From assembly GCF_012769535.1 (NCBI RefSeq), contig NZ_CP046565.1, forward strand, positions 2,804,501 to 2,868,500: a DNA stretch of 64,000 nt, in the 5' to 3' direction. The position numbers and the translations under genes were made by a program. Shown here one piece after another: positions 24,961-33,365 of the stretch; the stretch's first letter is position 1; each line of letters starts with the position of its first letter. The stretch comes from Methylococcus geothermalis (GTDB lineage Bacteria > Pseudomonadota > Gammaproteobacteria > Methylococcales > Methylococcaceae). A model generated the notes under the pieces. That model had not been told where the DNA came from. It did no database searches and saw nothing but the letters and a program-made list of their open reading frames with translations.

Positions 24961-26637
24961 GTGAAACGCATCCTGAACCTGTACCGCGCCAGCCTCCGCC
25001 CCGTCGCCTATGGCCTGCTACTGCTCATGCCGGTGGCTCAAACACCGGCGCACTCGCGGCAGACGCAATGTCAGGTGAAACTCTACCGGCATATCGGCGA
25101 ATACCTGCATTGCCGGATGAACGCCGAGGCCGCCTTGGCGAAAGGGCAAAACGTGCTCAAGAATGAGCATGTCCGTAAGGCCTGCGACGATGCCTACAAA
25201 AAAGCCTACCACGCGGCCCTGAAGCTCTCGGCCGAAGGGTGCCCCGCGGCGGGCGACACCGAATCCGGTATCCAGTCGCCATTGGAGCAAGAGGTTCGGC
25301 AAACGGTGGGCGAAGTGCGCGGCATGGTTGCGGGAACCCCGCCCGACCCGGTACCGGGCCAACTCACGCTCTACAACCATTGCACCCGGCCCATAAAGAT
25401 CATGTCGCCCACCAGCAGCACGATCAACGGCACGACGCTGCAGCCGTATGACAGCACCTTTTATCCGACCGCTGCCGGCGGGGGTTTGGGCCAGAACACG
25501 CCCAACACCTTCCTGTTCGCGCCGATCACCACCGATGCCCAATGCGCCCAGGTGCAATGCGGCAACTGGACGGACATACGGGCCGCGGGACAGCGCATGG
25601 GCTACATGTGGATGAACAACACTTCCAATAACCCTCCCGGCAACGACAACCTGGTTTACGCAGCCTATTGCCAGCCCACCAATGCGGCGGCAGGACAGTG
25701 CACCACCACCTCCACGACCCCATGCTGCGGCTCGCAAATGAATTATGACAAGACCTTCGGTACGACTTTCGAGATCACCCCGAACGGCGGCGCGACGAAT
25801 AGCCAGGACTTCGTCGATCTCAGCACGAATTACGGTTCGGGCCCCACCTCGCCGCCCACCTTGTGCGGCACCCCCGGTGCCGACGCCAACAACTGCGTGA
25901 GCGCCACCGCGAACCTATTTTTCAACGTTCCGATCGGCGTGACCATGAGCAACGGCGCCGGCTGCACGTTCCCGCAAGGCGGCTCGGATCTCACCTGCAC
26001 GGACGTCTCGTGTCCGGACGCGTATCAGTATCCGGAAGACAACAAGCAGGTCGCCTGCCCGGCCGGCACCGGCTACGTCGTCACGCTCTGTCCCGGCACC
26101 CATCAACTGCCGGCACTGGCCCAGGCCGGCGCCCTTCAGAACAAGATCACGGTCCAGAACAACCTGAGCAAGAGCTCTCCCTGCGCCAACGGCAACACCG
26201 TGAGCATCTTCACCTCCGGCGGACAGCAGGTCGTCCAGCCCGGCGGCGGCTCGGTCACCCTCCAGGGCGACTATTCCGCCTATCCCGGGCTCGGCTTGCA
26301 GGTGAACAACTGGTACTGGACTTCGGAAGACCTGCCGGTCCAGAAGGGTCCGCCGCAGAATCCGGACAATTCGGGCGCCCAGTTCATGATTTCCGACCAG
26401 TGCGTCTTGTCGCAGGCGCCGCCGGTCTACGGCGAAGGTATCGAGACCTACAAGATTTCGACGGTGACCGCCCAGAAAAAAGGGACCAACGAGTGCCTGA
26501 TAACGATCGATGAAAGTCAGCCCTACACCGACGCCGTCACGCCGGGCTGCTGCGCCCCGCCCCTGCAGAACATGGGCAACGTCTGCACCGGCCCATGGGG
26601 CGTGACCAACAACCAGCAGCCCTGGCCACCGCAATAG
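24961..26637 (+). CDS. Secreted Cys-rich thaumatin-like protein
   Basis: GTG start at 24961 behind GGGAGAG. 558 residues with a signal peptide (PVAYGLLLLMPVAQTPAHS). Residues 35-110 are a small Cys-containing helical region (CQVKLYRHIGEYLHCRMNAE). From about 138 (LTLYNHCTRPIKIMSP) a thaumatin-like fold follows, with many Cys-Cys pairs and the family signature CPDAYQYPEDNKQVACPAG then TGYVVTLCP near 352-380. The C-terminal 150 residues (NLSKSSPCANGNTVSIFTSG) look like a further beta domain. In plants and fungi this fold is a beta-glucan binder/hydrolase; bacterial members are rare and uncharacterised. Likely extracellular. Confidence 0.75.
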   Translation: MKRILNLYRASLRPVAYGLLLLMPVAQTPAHSRQTQCQVKLYRHIGEYLHCRMNAEAALAKGQNVLKNEHVRKACDDAYKKAYHAALKLSAEGCPAAGDTESGIQSPLEQEVRQTVGEVRGMVAGTPPDPVPGQLTLYNHCTRPIKIMSPTSSTINGTTLQPYDSTFYPTAAGGGLGQNTPNTFLFAPITTDAQCAQVQCGNWTDIRAAGQRMGYMWMNNTSNNPPGNDNLVYAAYCQPTNAAAGQCTTTSTTPCCGSQMNYDKTFGTTFEITPNGGATNSQDFVDLSTNYGSGPTSPPTLCGTPGADANNCVSATANLFFNVPIGVTMSNGAGCTFPQGGSDLTCTDVSCPDAYQYPEDNKQVACPAGTGYVVTLCPGTHQLPALAQAGALQNKITVQNNLSKSSPCANGNTVSIFTSGGQQVVQPGGGSVTLQGDYSAYPGLGLQVNNWYWTSEDLPVQKGPPQNPDNSGAQFMISDQCVLSQAPPVYGEGIETYKISTVTAQKKGTNECLITIDESQPYTDAVTPGCCAPPLQNMGNVCTGPWGVTNNQQPWPPQ

Positions 26638-26907
26638 CACTCTCGGCGCGAATCCCGCGATCCGCGCCTTGCATCCGCCCGGCAAAGACACGGGGCATTC
26701 GGAACTTCGGTTTCGCGTCTCGTCCCTGATTTGGCGCCGCGCCACAGCCCCGATGCCGGCTCTGGAAGCGGCTCCTCTCCCCGCCCCCATTCCGGCGAGA
26801 CATCGATGGATGATCGTTTCGCCGAGTTGGTCGCCATCGTAAGGATTCCGCCGGAACATCTCGGCGAAGGGATTTGGCGGATCGCCTTCGGCATCCGCCC
26901 TACGGTC

Positions 26908-27417
26908 CTACGGTCCTGCCGCATCGACATAAACCAGCGCTCCCGCGGAAACCCGGTCGAACAGATCGATGACGTCGGCGGAAATGAGGCGGATGCAGCC
27001 ATGGGACTGGGGCGTGCCGTCGACGCCGGCGTCCGGACTGCCGTGGATGTAAATGTAGCGCCAGGCGGTATCGACGTCGCCGTAGCGGTTGAAGCCGGGC
27101 TGAAGGCCACCCAGCCAGAGGATGCGGCTCAGAATCCAGTCGCGGCCGGGATGGCGGGCGGCGAGTTCGGGCGTGTGGATCTCGCCGGTGGGCCGGCGCC
27201 CGACCAGGACGGCTCCCGGCGGCAGGCCGGCGCCGATTTTGGCGCGGACCCGGTGCCAGCCGCGCGGCGTGCATTCCGAGCCGCGCTTTTCGCCCACGCC
27301 GTTCTTCGCGGTGGATACGCGGTAGCGGGCCACCACCTTCCCTGCTTCGATCAGCTCCAGGCATTGCCGCGGCACGCTGACGCGCAGGAAGTCCGTAACG
27401 TTGTTCGGGATCGTCAT
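26908..27417 (-). CDS. Small L,D-transpeptidase (YkuD/ErfK family)
   Basis: 169 residues. The YkuD catalytic pattern is plain: IHGSPDAGVDGTPQSHGCIR with the nucleophilic Cys, after the earlier YRVSTAKNGVGEKRGSECTP strand. There is no obvious signal peptide and no clear Shine-Dalgarno before the ATG at 27417, so either export is by a non-classical route or the true start differs. It would cross-link peptidoglycan or attach proteins to it if periplasmic. It is divergent from the symporter gene. Confidence 0.85.
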   Translation of the reverse strand: MTIPNNVTDFLRVSVPRQCLELIEAGKVVARYRVSTAKNGVGEKRGSECTPRGWHRVRAKIGAGLPPGAVLVGRRPTGEIHTPELAARHPGRDWILSRILWLGGLQPGFNRYGDVDTAWRYIYIHGSPDAGVDGTPQSHGCIRLISADVIDLFDRVSAGALVYVDAAGP

Positions 27418-27478
27418 GAGTTACAGCTTGTCGCGATAAGCCGTAAACTTCGCGGTTTGTCTTTCACGGCTTCCGACG

Positions 27479-28483
27479 ATGCTTCGAATCTGCAATTCAT
27501 TGGCGAACCTGTTTCCGGTCTGGGTGCTGCTGTGCTCGGGGCTGGCGCTGTATTTCCCCGCCTGGTTCACCTGGTTCACCGGGCCGATGATCGTCTGGGG
27601 ACTGTCGATCATCATGCTCGGCATGGGCATCACGCTCACTTTCGACGATTTCCGCCGGGTGGCGAAGATGCCGCGGATCATCATCGCCGGCACGGTCGCG
27701 CATTTCGGCATCATGCCATTCCTGGGCTGGTCGATCGCGCATGGGCTCGCACTCGAACCCGAACTGGCGGTCGGACTCATCCTGGTGTCCTGCTGCCCCT
27801 GCGGCACGGCTTCCAACGTGGTGAGCTACATCGCCCGCGCCGACGTGGCGCTGTCCGTGCTGCTGACCATGGTATCGACCTTCACCGCGGTGGTCATGAC
27901 GCCGCTGCTGGTGAAGGTCCTGGCGGGCGCCTACACGCCGGTGGACGGCTGGGGCATTTTCCTGAACACCTTGCAGGTGATCGTCATGCCCGTCACCGCC
28001 GGCCTCCTGCTGAACCGCTATGCGCCGCGGCTGGTGCGTGCCGTCAGCCCGGTGACGCCACTGGTGTCGGTGATCTTCATCGCCTTCATCTGCGCCAGCA
28101 TCATCGGCGCCAATGCCGAAACCATCAAGGCCACCGCCCTGAAACTGTTCGGCGCCGTGGCGCTGCTGCACGTCGGCGGCTTCGGACTCGGCTATGTCTT
28201 CGCCCGCGTTCTGGGCTACCGTGATGCCGTGGTCCGCACCATCGCCATCGAGGTCGGCATGCAGAACTCGGGACTGGCAACCGTGCTGGCCAAGGCCAAT
28301 TTCGCCAGCATGGCGCTGGCGCCCATCCCTTCGGCGATTTCCGCCAGCTTCCATTCCATCATCGGCAGCCTGCTGGCGGGGTGGTGGCGGCTGCGCGCGC
28401 ATCAACCCCTGCCGGCCGTGGGGCATGCGTTCGACGCCCCTATGCCAGCCCCAGCGGATTGTCTGGATCGATGTGAGCCATGA
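27479..28483 (+). CDS. Bile acid:Na+ symporter (BASS/SBF) family transporter
   Basis: 334 residues with nine or ten hydrophobic segments. Family landmarks: GPMIVWGLSIIMLGMGITLT followed by FDDFRRV, the LILVSCCPCGTASNVVSY motif of the first broken helix, and TIAIEVGMQNSGLATVLA of the second broken helix, which bind Na+ and substrate. It imports an organic anion (pantoate, pyruvate, sulfonates and bile acids are known substrates of relatives); the actual one is unknown. Its 3' end overlaps the convergent metA-like gene by about 44 bp. Confidence 0.88.
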   Translation: MLRICNSLANLFPVWVLLCSGLALYFPAWFTWFTGPMIVWGLSIIMLGMGITLTFDDFRRVAKMPRIIIAGTVAHFGIMPFLGWSIAHGLALEPELAVGLILVSCCPCGTASNVVSYIARADVALSVLLTMVSTFTAVVMTPLLVKVLAGAYTPVDGWGIFLNTLQVIVMPVTAGLLLNRYAPRLVRAVSPVTPLVSVIFIAFICASIIGANAETIKATALKLFGAVALLHVGGFGLGYVFARVLGYRDAVVRTIAIEVGMQNSGLATVLAKANFASMALAPIPSAISASFHSIIGSLLAGWWRLRAHQPLPAVGHAFDAPMPAPADCLDRCEP

Positions 28484-29507
28484 AGGGCTTGCGGCGATCC
28501 TGGTCGGTGATCTGGTAGATCTTGCCGAGCCAGTTGTTGAACACCGCCTTGGCGGTGTCTCGCCAGGTGTTGTCCAGGTGCCGCAGCACGAATTCCTCCG
28601 GGAATTCCGGCGGCGCCTTGCCCGCGCGGCGGGCGCTGCGCAGGGCTTGGCCGTAATCGTTGAGCGCAGCGCCCACCTCCAACGAGAAATAGTGTTCGGG
28701 GAACGGCGGGTAATCCTCGCGCTCGCCGGAATAGTACCTCAGGATTTCCCGCTTGTATTCCTTGAGCAGGCTCACGGTGTCGTATTCCGGATGGGCCTGG
28801 AAATAGACGACGCGGAACAGGTCCGGGCTCACCGCGAGATGCACCCCGGCTTCCTCGCTCTCGACCAGGACCCGCAGCCCCGCGGCCTCCATGTCCTCGC
28901 GGAAGATTTCGTTGTAGCGCGAATGGGGCACGTCGAAGCGGGTGTTGATGTCCGCCACCAGCGGATGCAGCGGCTCGACCACCCGGTGCGAATACACGCC
29001 CCAGCGCTTGAAGCCGAGATGGGTGCGCTCCACGCCGTAGCTGTACTGGAACAGGGCGTGGGTGGCGAGGCATGAGCAGAGGATCGAGGTGACGTTGCTG
29101 CGCGCCCAATCGAACACCTCGGTGAGCGGCTGCCAGAACTGCTCCTGCTGCAGATGCGGCTGGGTGACGTTGGCCCCGCTCACGATCAGGCCGTCGAGTC
29201 CCTCCTCGCGGATGCGGTCGAAGCTCTCGTAATAGCGGGCGATGTGCTCCGCCGCCTGTTCGCCGCGCGGCAATCCATCGATGGTGAACGGATGCATGTG
29301 GAACTGGACGATCGGATTGGCACCGCCGACCAGACGGAAGAACTGCCGCTCGGTCGCCTCCAGCGCCGCGTCCGGCATCATGTTAAGCAGGCCGACGTGC
29401 ATTTCCCGGATGTCCTGGCGGGCGGCCCGCTCCACGCTCAAGACATCCTGGCCTTCTTCCCGCAGGCGCTGGAAGGTGGGTAGATCGGTGTGTGCGACCA
29501 GGGGCAT
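28440..29507 (-). CDS. metA: Homoserine O-succinyltransferase-like acyltransferase (MetA family)
   Basis: 355 residues. ATG at 29507 with GAGAGGGAT upstream. The glutamine-amidotransferase-like fold of MetA is evident: VGLLNMMPDAALEATERQF at the N-terminus, VSGANVTQPHLQQEQFW, the nucleophile region ILCSCLATHALFQYSYGV (Cys146 in the C-A-T-H-A segment) and the YFQAHPEYD His/Glu pair. It activates homoserine for methionine synthesis; whether succinyl or acetyl is transferred cannot be told from sequence alone. It is the last gene of a leftward run with the P-loop protein, haemoglobin, nadD and proA. Confidence 0.85.
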   Translation of the reverse strand: MPLVAHTDLPTFQRLREEGQDVLSVERAARQDIREMHVGLLNMMPDAALEATERQFFRLVGGANPIVQFHMHPFTIDGLPRGEQAAEHIARYYESFDRIREEGLDGLIVSGANVTQPHLQQEQFWQPLTEVFDWARSNVTSILCSCLATHALFQYSYGVERTHLGFKRWGVYSHRVVEPLHPLVADINTRFDVPHSRYNEIFREDMEAAGLRVLVESEEAGVHLAVSPDLFRVVYFQAHPEYDTVSLLKEYKREILRYYSGEREDYPPFPEHYFSLEVGAALNDYGQALRSARRAGKAPPEFPEEFVLRHLDNTWRDTAKAVFNNWLGKIYQITDQDRRKPFMAHIDPDNPLGLA

Positions 29508-29520
29508 GGCGGTATCCCTC

Positions 29521-30360
29521 TCAGCCGCCCAGGACCGAGGCCACGAGCCGGACGAAATCGCTCTCGTCGCGCACCTTGGCCACGTCCGCGACGTCCACCG
29601 TATAGCCGTAGCGGTCGGCGATGGCCTGATAGCGCGGCAGCCGCGATTTGAACAGGTACGGAAACACCCAGCTCACGAATTCGTCGGGCGGCATGGCCTC
29701 GACCGTGGGATAGCCCTTTTCCTTCAGGAAAACCGGCAGGTGTTCGTCCAGGAAAGCCTCGCGGTAATACAACGGCTTGGGGTCGCGGGCGGCGCGCTCG
29801 ACCAGCATCTGCTCCAGCTCGGGGCTGGTGCGGATGTACAGGATCAGCGTGTTTTCCGCCAGCACCTCCAGGGTTTCCGGATCGTCCAGCTCGCACACGC
29901 TGCCGCCGGCATCGTTGATGAAATGCTGGTAGCCGTAAATCTCGCGCACCTTGTCGATGAATTCCGGCACATCGCGCATCGCCGCGATCTCGGCCTGACG
30001 GTGCAGCGCCTGGCGCCGCTTGAATTCCTTCAGCGGCAGGCCGCCCCGGTCGGGATCGCCCAGTTTGCCGAGGAAGGACGAGATCGGGGCGAGGTTGTCC
30101 ACGGTAATGTTGCTGCAGATGTAGATCGAATCCGACATCAGCAGATCGCGCAGGAACGGCACGTCCATGGCCTGGCGCTTGATGTTGTCCAGGATCGGCT
30201 CGTCCAGATAGCGGGTGCCGATCCGGTAGTCGCCGGAATAATGGAACCAGGTCCGCTTCGGCAGCCTGTTGGCCAGTGTAGTCTTGCCGGTACCGGACAT
30301 GCCGAGCAGGGTGATCTTCTTGCGGTCCCAGTCCAGGAATTCTTGGGGGGTCAAACGCAT
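29521..30360 (-). CDS. P-loop NTPase of unknown function
   Basis: 279 residues. A Walker A (LLGMSGTGKTTLANRLPKR) near residues 18-36 is followed by WFHYSGDYRIGTRYLDEP, a layout of small kinases. RTSPELEQMLVERAARDPKP may be a lid region. It is similar in style to shikimate/adenylylsulfate kinase-like proteins but I cannot assign it. It starts six bases after the haemoglobin stop and ends just upstream of the metA-like gene, suggesting one transcription unit and possibly a role in sulfur or one-carbon metabolism. Confidence 0.7.
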   Translation of the reverse strand: MRLTPQEFLDWDRKKITLLGMSGTGKTTLANRLPKRTWFHYSGDYRIGTRYLDEPILDNIKRQAMDVPFLRDLLMSDSIYICSNITVDNLAPISSFLGKLGDPDRGGLPLKEFKRRQALHRQAEIAAMRDVPEFIDKVREIYGYQHFINDAGGSVCELDDPETLEVLAENTLILYIRTSPELEQMLVERAARDPKPLYYREAFLDEHLPVFLKEKGYPTVEAMPPDEFVSWVFPYLFKSRLPRYQAIADRYGYTVDVADVAKVRDESDFVRLVASVLGG

Positions 30361-30366
30361 GGGGTG

Positions 30367-30765
30367 CTATCGGTCTTCGCGGTTGATCATGTGATGGGCG
30401 GTGCGCGCCAGCGCCTCGTACAGAGCCTCGCGGAACGGGCCGTCCATCGGGATGTCGTCGAGCGCCTTGCGCATGCACAAGAGCCACTGGTCGCGCTCGG
30501 GCACACCGATCGAAAACGGGAAATGCCGCGCCCGCAGGCGAGGATGGCCGAACTCCTGCATGAACAGATCCGGTCCACCCAGCCAGCCGGAGAGGAACTT
30601 GAACAGCTTGGATTTGGCGCCGGACAAGTCATCGGCGTGCATCGCCCGGATCGGGGCCGCTTCCGGCAGCGTATCCATGTAGCCGTAGAAGCGTTCGACC
30701 AGTTCACGCAGCACTTCTTCGCCGCCGAGGCGCTGGTAGGGTGTCTGTGTCAGGGGTTCCTGCAT
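30367..30765 (-). CDS. Truncated haemoglobin, group II
   Basis: 132 residues, the normal size. The 2-over-2 globin of group II (trHbO) is recognised by LGGEEVLRELVERFYGYMDT, the proximal-helix segment FGHPRLRARHFPFSIG (His ligand within GHPRLRARH) and ERDQWLLCMRKALDD with the conserved Trp of helix G. It probably binds O2 or NO in the cytoplasm and protects against nitrosative or oxidative stress. It lies 13 bp downstream of nadD on the same strand. Confidence 0.9.
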   Translation of the reverse strand: MQEPLTQTPYQRLGGEEVLRELVERFYGYMDTLPEAAPIRAMHADDLSGAKSKLFKFLSGWLGGPDLFMQEFGHPRLRARHFPFSIGVPERDQWLLCMRKALDDIPMDGPFREALYEALARTAHHMINREDR

Positions 30766-30778
30766 GGCTGAAACGGTC

Positions 30779-31411
30779 TCACTTGGCGTATAGCGATTCC
30801 CGGCGGATCAGTTCGAGCACCGCGTCCGGCACGAGATACTTGGCGCTGCGCCCTTCCCGCAGCATGCGGCGGATCGAGGTGGAGGCGATGGCGAGCTGGG
30901 TCACTTCCAGGAAGTAGATCATGCCATCCGGCTGAGTCGTGAGCTGCGATGGGTCCGCGACCTGCCGCTCCTCGACGCAGCGCTCCAGGTCTTCCACGTA
31001 GTCGACGTCGTAATCCGGCCGCTGCAGCACCACGATGTGCGCCTGCCCGAACAGCCGGCGCCAGCGGTGCCAGGCCGGCAGCGCGAGGAATGCGTCCAGC
31101 CCGAGGATGAGGCAGAGCGGCTCGTCGCCGACTTCCTTGCGAATCGAGCCCAGGGTATCGACCATGTACGACGGGCCGCTCCGTTCGAGCTCCCGCGTAT
31201 CGAGGGTAAAGCCCGGATCGGCATCGGCCAGCGCGATTTCCAGCATGCGCAGGCGGGTCCCGGCATCGGCCACCGGCGGCGGACGATGGGGCGGCTGACG
31301 GCAGGGCAGGAAGCGCAGCTCCCGCATGCCGACCGCCTCCTTGACCTCCAGCGCGGCCCGCAGGTGTCCGTAATGGACCGGATCGAAAGTGCCGCCGTAG
31401 ATGCCGATCAT
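30779..31411 (-). CDS. nadD: Nicotinate-nucleotide adenylyltransferase
   Basis: 210 residues. Nucleotidyltransferase motifs GIYGGTFDPVHYGHLRAALE (GxFDPxHxGH) at the start and IASTSIRRMLREG (ISSTxIR-like) near the C-terminus are both present. It converts nicotinate mononucleotide plus ATP to deamido-NAD in NAD biosynthesis, cytoplasmic. It starts 12 bp after the proA stop, a proA-nadD arrangement common in proteobacteria. Confidence 0.95.
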   Translation of the reverse strand: MIGIYGGTFDPVHYGHLRAALEVKEAVGMRELRFLPCRQPPHRPPPVADAGTRLRMLEIALADADPGFTLDTRELERSGPSYMVDTLGSIRKEVGDEPLCLILGLDAFLALPAWHRWRRLFGQAHIVVLQRPDYDVDYVEDLERCVEERQVADPSQLTTQPDGMIYFLEVTQLAIASTSIRRMLREGRSAKYLVPDAVLELIRRESLYAK

Positions 31412-31423
31412 CCGCGCGTCATC

Positions 31424-32716
31424 TCAAGTTCTGACCTGGCCATCGCCGAGGACGATGAACTTCTGGGTGGTGAGCCCTTCCAGGCCGACGGGCCCTCGCG
31501 CATGCAGCTTGTCGGTGCTGATGCCGATCTCCGCCCCCAGGCCGTACTCGAAACCGTCGGCGAAACGAGTCGAGGCGTTCACCATGACCGAAGCCGAATC
31601 GACCTCGCGCAGGAAGCGGCGGGCGCGGCTGTAGTCCTCGGTGACGATGGCATCCGTGTGGCCCGAGCCATGCCGGTGAATATGCTCGATCGCCTCGTCC
31701 AGCCCCGCCACCACGCGAATCGCCAGGATCGGCGCCAGGTATTCCGTGTCCCAGTCCGCCTCCGAAGCCGGACCGCAATCCGGCACGATCCGGCGGGTTT
31801 GCGGGCAGCCCCGCAGTTCGACACCCTTGTCCCGGTAGAGCGCGGCCAGCTCCGGCAGGATCGCCGGCGCGACGCCCGCGGCGACCAGCAGGGTTTCCAT
31901 GGCGTTGCAGACGCCATAGCGCTGGGTCTTGGCGTTGAGGGCGATGTTCAGGGCCTTGTCGCGGTCCGCGCCGTCGTCGATGTAGACATGGCAGATGCCG
32001 TCCAGGTGCTTGATGACCGGAATCCGCGACTCCGCCATGATCCGCTCGATCAGCGAACGCCCGCCGCGCGGCACGATGATGTCGACGTATTTGTCCGCCG
32101 CCAGCAGCGCGCCGACCGCCGCCCGCTCGGTGGTCTCGATGAGCTGGACCGCATCGGCCGGCAGGCCGCCGGCTTCCAGCCCCAGCCGGATGCAGGCCGC
32201 GATGGCCTTGTTGGAGTGGATCGCCTCCGAGCCGCCGCGCAGGATGCAGGCGTTGCCGGATTTCAGGCACAGCGCCGCCGCGTCGGCAGTCACGTTGGGG
32301 CGGGATTCGTAGATGATGCCGATGACGCCGAGCGGCACCCGCATCCGTCCGACCTGGATGCCGGACGGCCGGTAGGTCAGACCACTGATTTCGCCGACCG
32401 GATCGGGCAGTGCCGCGATCTCCCGGAGGCCCGCGGCCATGGCGGCCACGCGTTTGGCATCGACACCCAAGCGCTCGAGCTGGGCCCGCTCCAGCCCCTT
32501 GGCCGCCCCCGCATCGAGGTCCTTGCGGTTCTCCTCGATCAGCCGGGCCGCCGAATTCTCGAGCGCATCGGCGATCGCCAACAGCGCCCGGTTCTTCGCC
32601 GCCGTCTCGGCCCGGCCCAGTACCCGGCCGACTTCACGGGCGCGCCGGGCCAGGCCGTCCACATACGCCGCCACGGCCACCGCTTCGGCCGGACGGGCTG
32701 CGCTCGCTGCCGTCAT
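31424..32716 (-). CDS. proA: Gamma-glutamyl phosphate reductase
   Basis: 430 residues. Aldehyde-dehydrogenase-fold enzyme that reduces gamma-glutamyl phosphate to glutamate semialdehyde with NADPH in proline synthesis. Family segments include [40 protein letters not shown] and the catalytic-cysteine region [15 protein letters not shown], then [20 protein letters not shown] at the C-terminus. Its start overlaps the stop of the upstream lipoprotein gene by 4 bp (ATGA). Confidence 0.96.
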   Translation of the reverse strand: MTAASAARPAEAVAVAAYVDGLARRAREVGRVLGRAETAAKNRALLAIADALENSAARLIEENRKDLDAGAAKGLERAQLERLGVDAKRVAAMAAGLREIAALPDPVGEISGLTYRPSGIQVGRMRVPLGVIGIIYESRPNVTADAAALCLKSGNACILRGGSEAIHSNKAIAACIRLGLEAGGLPADAVQLIETTERAAVGALLAADKYVDIIVPRGGRSLIERIMAESRIPVIKHLDGICHVYIDDGADRDKALNIALNAKTQRYGVCNAMETLLVAAGVAPAILPELAALYRDKGVELRGCPQTRRIVPDCGPASEADWDTEYLAPILAIRVVAGLDEAIEHIHRHGSGHTDAIVTEDYSRARRFLREVDSASVMVNASTRFADGFEYGLGAEIGISTDKLHARGPVGLEGLTTQKFIVLGDGQVRT

Positions 32717-33114
32717 CGTTCCTTCGGCCCGCTGCGCTCGATCGCCTGGCCCATGCAGGTCATGATGTAGTCGGTCATGCGCAGCGCCGCCTGGTTCGCG
32801 GCCTTGACCGATCCGAACAGGTCCTTGTACTCCTCTGCGACTTGCTCGAAATCGCCCGAGCCCTTCACCGAATAGAACTTGGCGTAAGCCGTCAGATATT
32901 GCTTGCGCCGCGGGTCGCCCGGGAAGCCCGGCAAATCGTCCGTCAGATCGTGGACCACGCAGTCCGCGATTTCACCCGGATCGAGCTTGTAGTCCTTGAG
33001 ATCGCTGTCCTCCTGGAGCTTGGCGACCAGTGCTTCGCGTAAATCGCCCTGTTCCTTGCCGGCGCATGCGGTCAGCAGCGCAAGCAGCAGAACCGATAAG
33101 AATGTCCCCTTCAT
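32713..33114 (-). CDS. Small lipoprotein of unknown function
   Basis: 133 residues. The signal peptide ends in a lipobox LLTAC (residues 13-17), so it is predicted to be lipid-modified and membrane-anchored on the periplasmic side. The mature part ([20 protein letters not shown] ... [18 protein letters not shown]) is helical with two cysteines and has no family I recognise. It is the first gene of the leftward proA unit. Confidence 0.75.
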   Translation of the reverse strand: MKGTFLSVLLLALLTACAGKEQGDLREALVAKLQEDSDLKDYKLDPGEIADCVVHDLTDDLPGFPGDPRRKQYLTAYAKFYSVKGSGDFEQVAEEYKDLFGSVKAANQAALRMTDYIMTCMGQAIERSGPKER

Positions 33115-33365
33115 GGAATCAACCGTTTGATGATAATAATGCCGAGTCGGCCACTCGCCGCCATCGGGCCGGATGGCACTCGCAACTCGGGTCTACGAGG
33201 CCTCAAAGCGGAAATGATACAGCGAAACCACACCTTTTGCGGAACGGAGCGGCACCGGCTTTCGCCGGACCCAGCAATAGCCTATAAAGTCCAATGATTT
33301 ACACATTTTGGAACTAATCTGGGCAGGACCTGCAGCCCTACAGCAAGGGCGTAAAGGAGGAGAAT
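33115..33365. promoter_or_regulatory. Divergent control region between the proA unit and the NRPS operon
   Basis: About 250 bp with both transcription units pointing outwards, so it must contain their promoters. No clear operator is seen. A strong Shine-Dalgarno AAAGGAGG at 33353-33360 decides the GTG start of the NRPS at 33366. Confidence 0.5.
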
